DNA of 64,000 bases, from assembly GCF_900108855.1 (NCBI RefSeq), contig NZ_FNXY01000002.1, positions 672,967-736,966 on the forward strand, given 5' to 3'. The stretch comes from Dyadobacter koreensis (GTDB lineage Bacteria > Bacteroidota > Bacteroidia > Cytophagales > Spirosomataceae). Position numbers and translations under genes: made by a program. Under the pieces are notes generated by a model, which saw only the letters and a program-made list of their open reading frames with translations, ran no database searches and was not told the DNA's origin. Shown here in pieces: positions 63,228 to 64,000 of the stretch (positions are counted from its first letter, which is position 1; each line of letters opens with the position of its first letter).

Positions 63228-63572
63228 ATGGACCAAATTGGAAAAGTTTCGTTGCACAACGGAGGAGGATTCGTAGTTAAAATAGAGTTTGAGTATATGG
63301 ATCAGAACGGAAACAGAAAAACGTCAAAAACGGGCAGCGATATCACGCTTGGCCGTACACAAACGGTAGATCCGGGTTCGCTTGGTGTTCCTAGCGGATC
63401 AGTTATCTGGCTGAAAGCAAATGTAGTTGCCGGAAAAGATAATACTGCTAGTCAGGGTTTTATCTATGAATCCGGAAATGGAAGTACTGCTAACTACACA
63501 ATAACCGGAACAACTTTGAGCAACACAATGGGGCTGATCAATGTGACGTCCGATGCGGTAGCGGCAAGCTAA
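63228..63572 (+). CDS. Small beta-rich protein of unknown function
   Basis: A 114-aa protein rich in Gly, Ser, Thr and Asn without a signal peptide. Its strand pattern is VSLHNGGGFVVKIEFEYMD, then TSKTGSDITLGRTQTVDPG, VIWLKANVVAGKD and ANYTITGTTLSN. It looks like a compact beta-sandwich, perhaps like fungal-lectin or pore-forming folds, but no family can be named. A 12-bp inverted repeat follows and then a second small gene of similar character. Confidence 0.6.
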   Translation: MDQIGKVSLHNGGGFVVKIEFEYMDQNGNRKTSKTGSDITLGRTQTVDPGSLGVPSGSVIWLKANVVAGKDNTASQGFIYESGNGSTANYTITGTTLSNTMGLINVTSDAVAAS

Positions 63573-63598
63573 TTCCGGATAAGGACTGGAAGAAAAGG

Positions 63599-63665
63599 AA
63601 CCTGTATCATTTACCTGGGGAGGATGTTGGGATATTAATGTATCACAACTTACATGATACAGGTT
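63599..63665 (+). repeat. Long-loop inverted repeat between two small genes
   Basis: AACCTGTATCAT (63599-63610) and ATGATACAGGTT (63654-63665) are perfect complements separated by 43 nt. A T-rich stretch follows. It could act as a terminator or attenuator between the two genes. Confidence 0.55.
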
Positions 63666-63704
63666 TCTATTTATTTATACATAAAACCTAAACTTCCGAA
63701 TTGT

Positions 63705-64000
63705 ATGAGCACATTAACGGTTGAGTTAAAGCTGGATTCGATCGAACTTTCGGGTTCAGATAAGGAAAGATCCATTTATTTTGTGCTTGCTTCCACAAAT
63801 GCAGTAAACCCGCAAAGTCTCGCAGTTTCACATTTGCCGGATTCCGGAAACCTTACGCTCGGAGAAAATCAAACGGAATATGATTTCGCACCAGCAGGTG
63901 ACTCCGAGGGAGGTCTTTTTCTGTTGTCAACACAGTTGCCAGCGAACAATATGTTGAATGTCAGGATTTGGGTAATGGAATCGCATGTTCTTCTGAAAGA
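63705..64000 (+). CDS. Partial small beta-rich protein, cut by window end
   Basis: An ATG at 63705 opens a frame that runs to the window edge (98 codons). It begins STLTVELKLDSIELSGSDK and continues with SIYFVLASTNAV and LNVRIWVMESHVLL. No signal peptide. The strand-rich composition resembles the preceding 114-aa protein in style, though no clear sequence identity is seen. The function is unknown. Confidence 0.55.
   Translation, partial: MSTLTVELKLDSIELSGSDKERSIYFVLASTNAVNPQSLAVSHLPDSGNLTLGENQTEYDFAPAGDSEGGLFLLSTQLPANNMLNVRIWVMESHVLLK

Noticed and set aside
1..64000. tRNA, rRNA, CRISPR, phage or insertion sequence
   Set aside because: No cloverleaf, repeat array, transposase or phage structural gene recognised when reading the intergenic regions and proteins; only the Rpn-like remnant recalls a mobile gene.

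Overview
The window looks like chromosome of an aerobic Bacteroidota bacterium of the order Cytophagales, close in style to Dyadobacter or Spirosoma. The clues are the fused CcoNO cbb3 oxidase locus, SusC/SusD pairs, LytTR regulators, TAnnTTTG-type promoter boxes, few Shine-Dalgarno sites and many secreted lipoproteins. The genus is an inference. No rRNA, tRNA, CRISPR array, prophage or intact insertion sequence was seen.

Layout. 1-7.7 kb: minus-strand cco locus (ccoI-ccoS-ccoNO-ccoQP-ccoG) for a cbb3 oxidase and its copper and iron-sulfur assembly factors. 7.9-15.7 kb: a YfcC-type carrier, a UbiA-like enzyme with a methyltransferase, a secreted amidotransferase-like protein, a lipocalin divergent from a MocR regulator, and small proteins. 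15.9-21.1 kb: a TPR histidine kinase followed by a TonB-dependent receptor. 21.7-25.1 kb: guaB and a 14-TM drug exporter. 25.1-31.6 kb: hypothetical genes, a hydrolase divergent from a Crp-like regulator, DUF983, an acidic integrase-arm-like protein and an SGNH hydrolase. 31.7-34.8 kb: a PLD-helicase-DUF3427 protein, a defence candidate. 34.9-43.6 kb: small housekeeping genes plus a LytS/LytTR two-component system, a lone LytTR protein and a membrane/lipoprotein group.

43.7-58.7 kb is the best-defined system: a mannose-glycan utilization locus. SusC/SusD import oligosaccharide, a GH92 alpha-mannosidase and an (alpha/alpha)6 glycosidase trim it, an MFS sugar porter imports hexose, a ROK kinase phosphorylates it and a mannose-6-phosphate isomerase passes it to glycolysis. 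A GntR/UTRA regulator lies in the middle. The palindrome TATGT-N4-ACATA occurs three times: before the GH92 operon, before gntR and before susC. It is a strong operator candidate.

58.7-64 kb: an Rpn-like nuclease remnant, small ORFs, an SDR with a tandem upstream repeat, a gamma-glutamyltransferase, and at the right edge two small beta-rich proteins of unknown function, the second cut by the window end.

Other points of interest: the MocR regulator has Asn where its PLP lysine should be; 11-bp direct repeats 21 bp apart precede the LytS/LytTR operon; and a 30-bp dispersed element occurs twice. Coordinates and motifs were read by eye. Family names rest on recognised motifs, not on searches.
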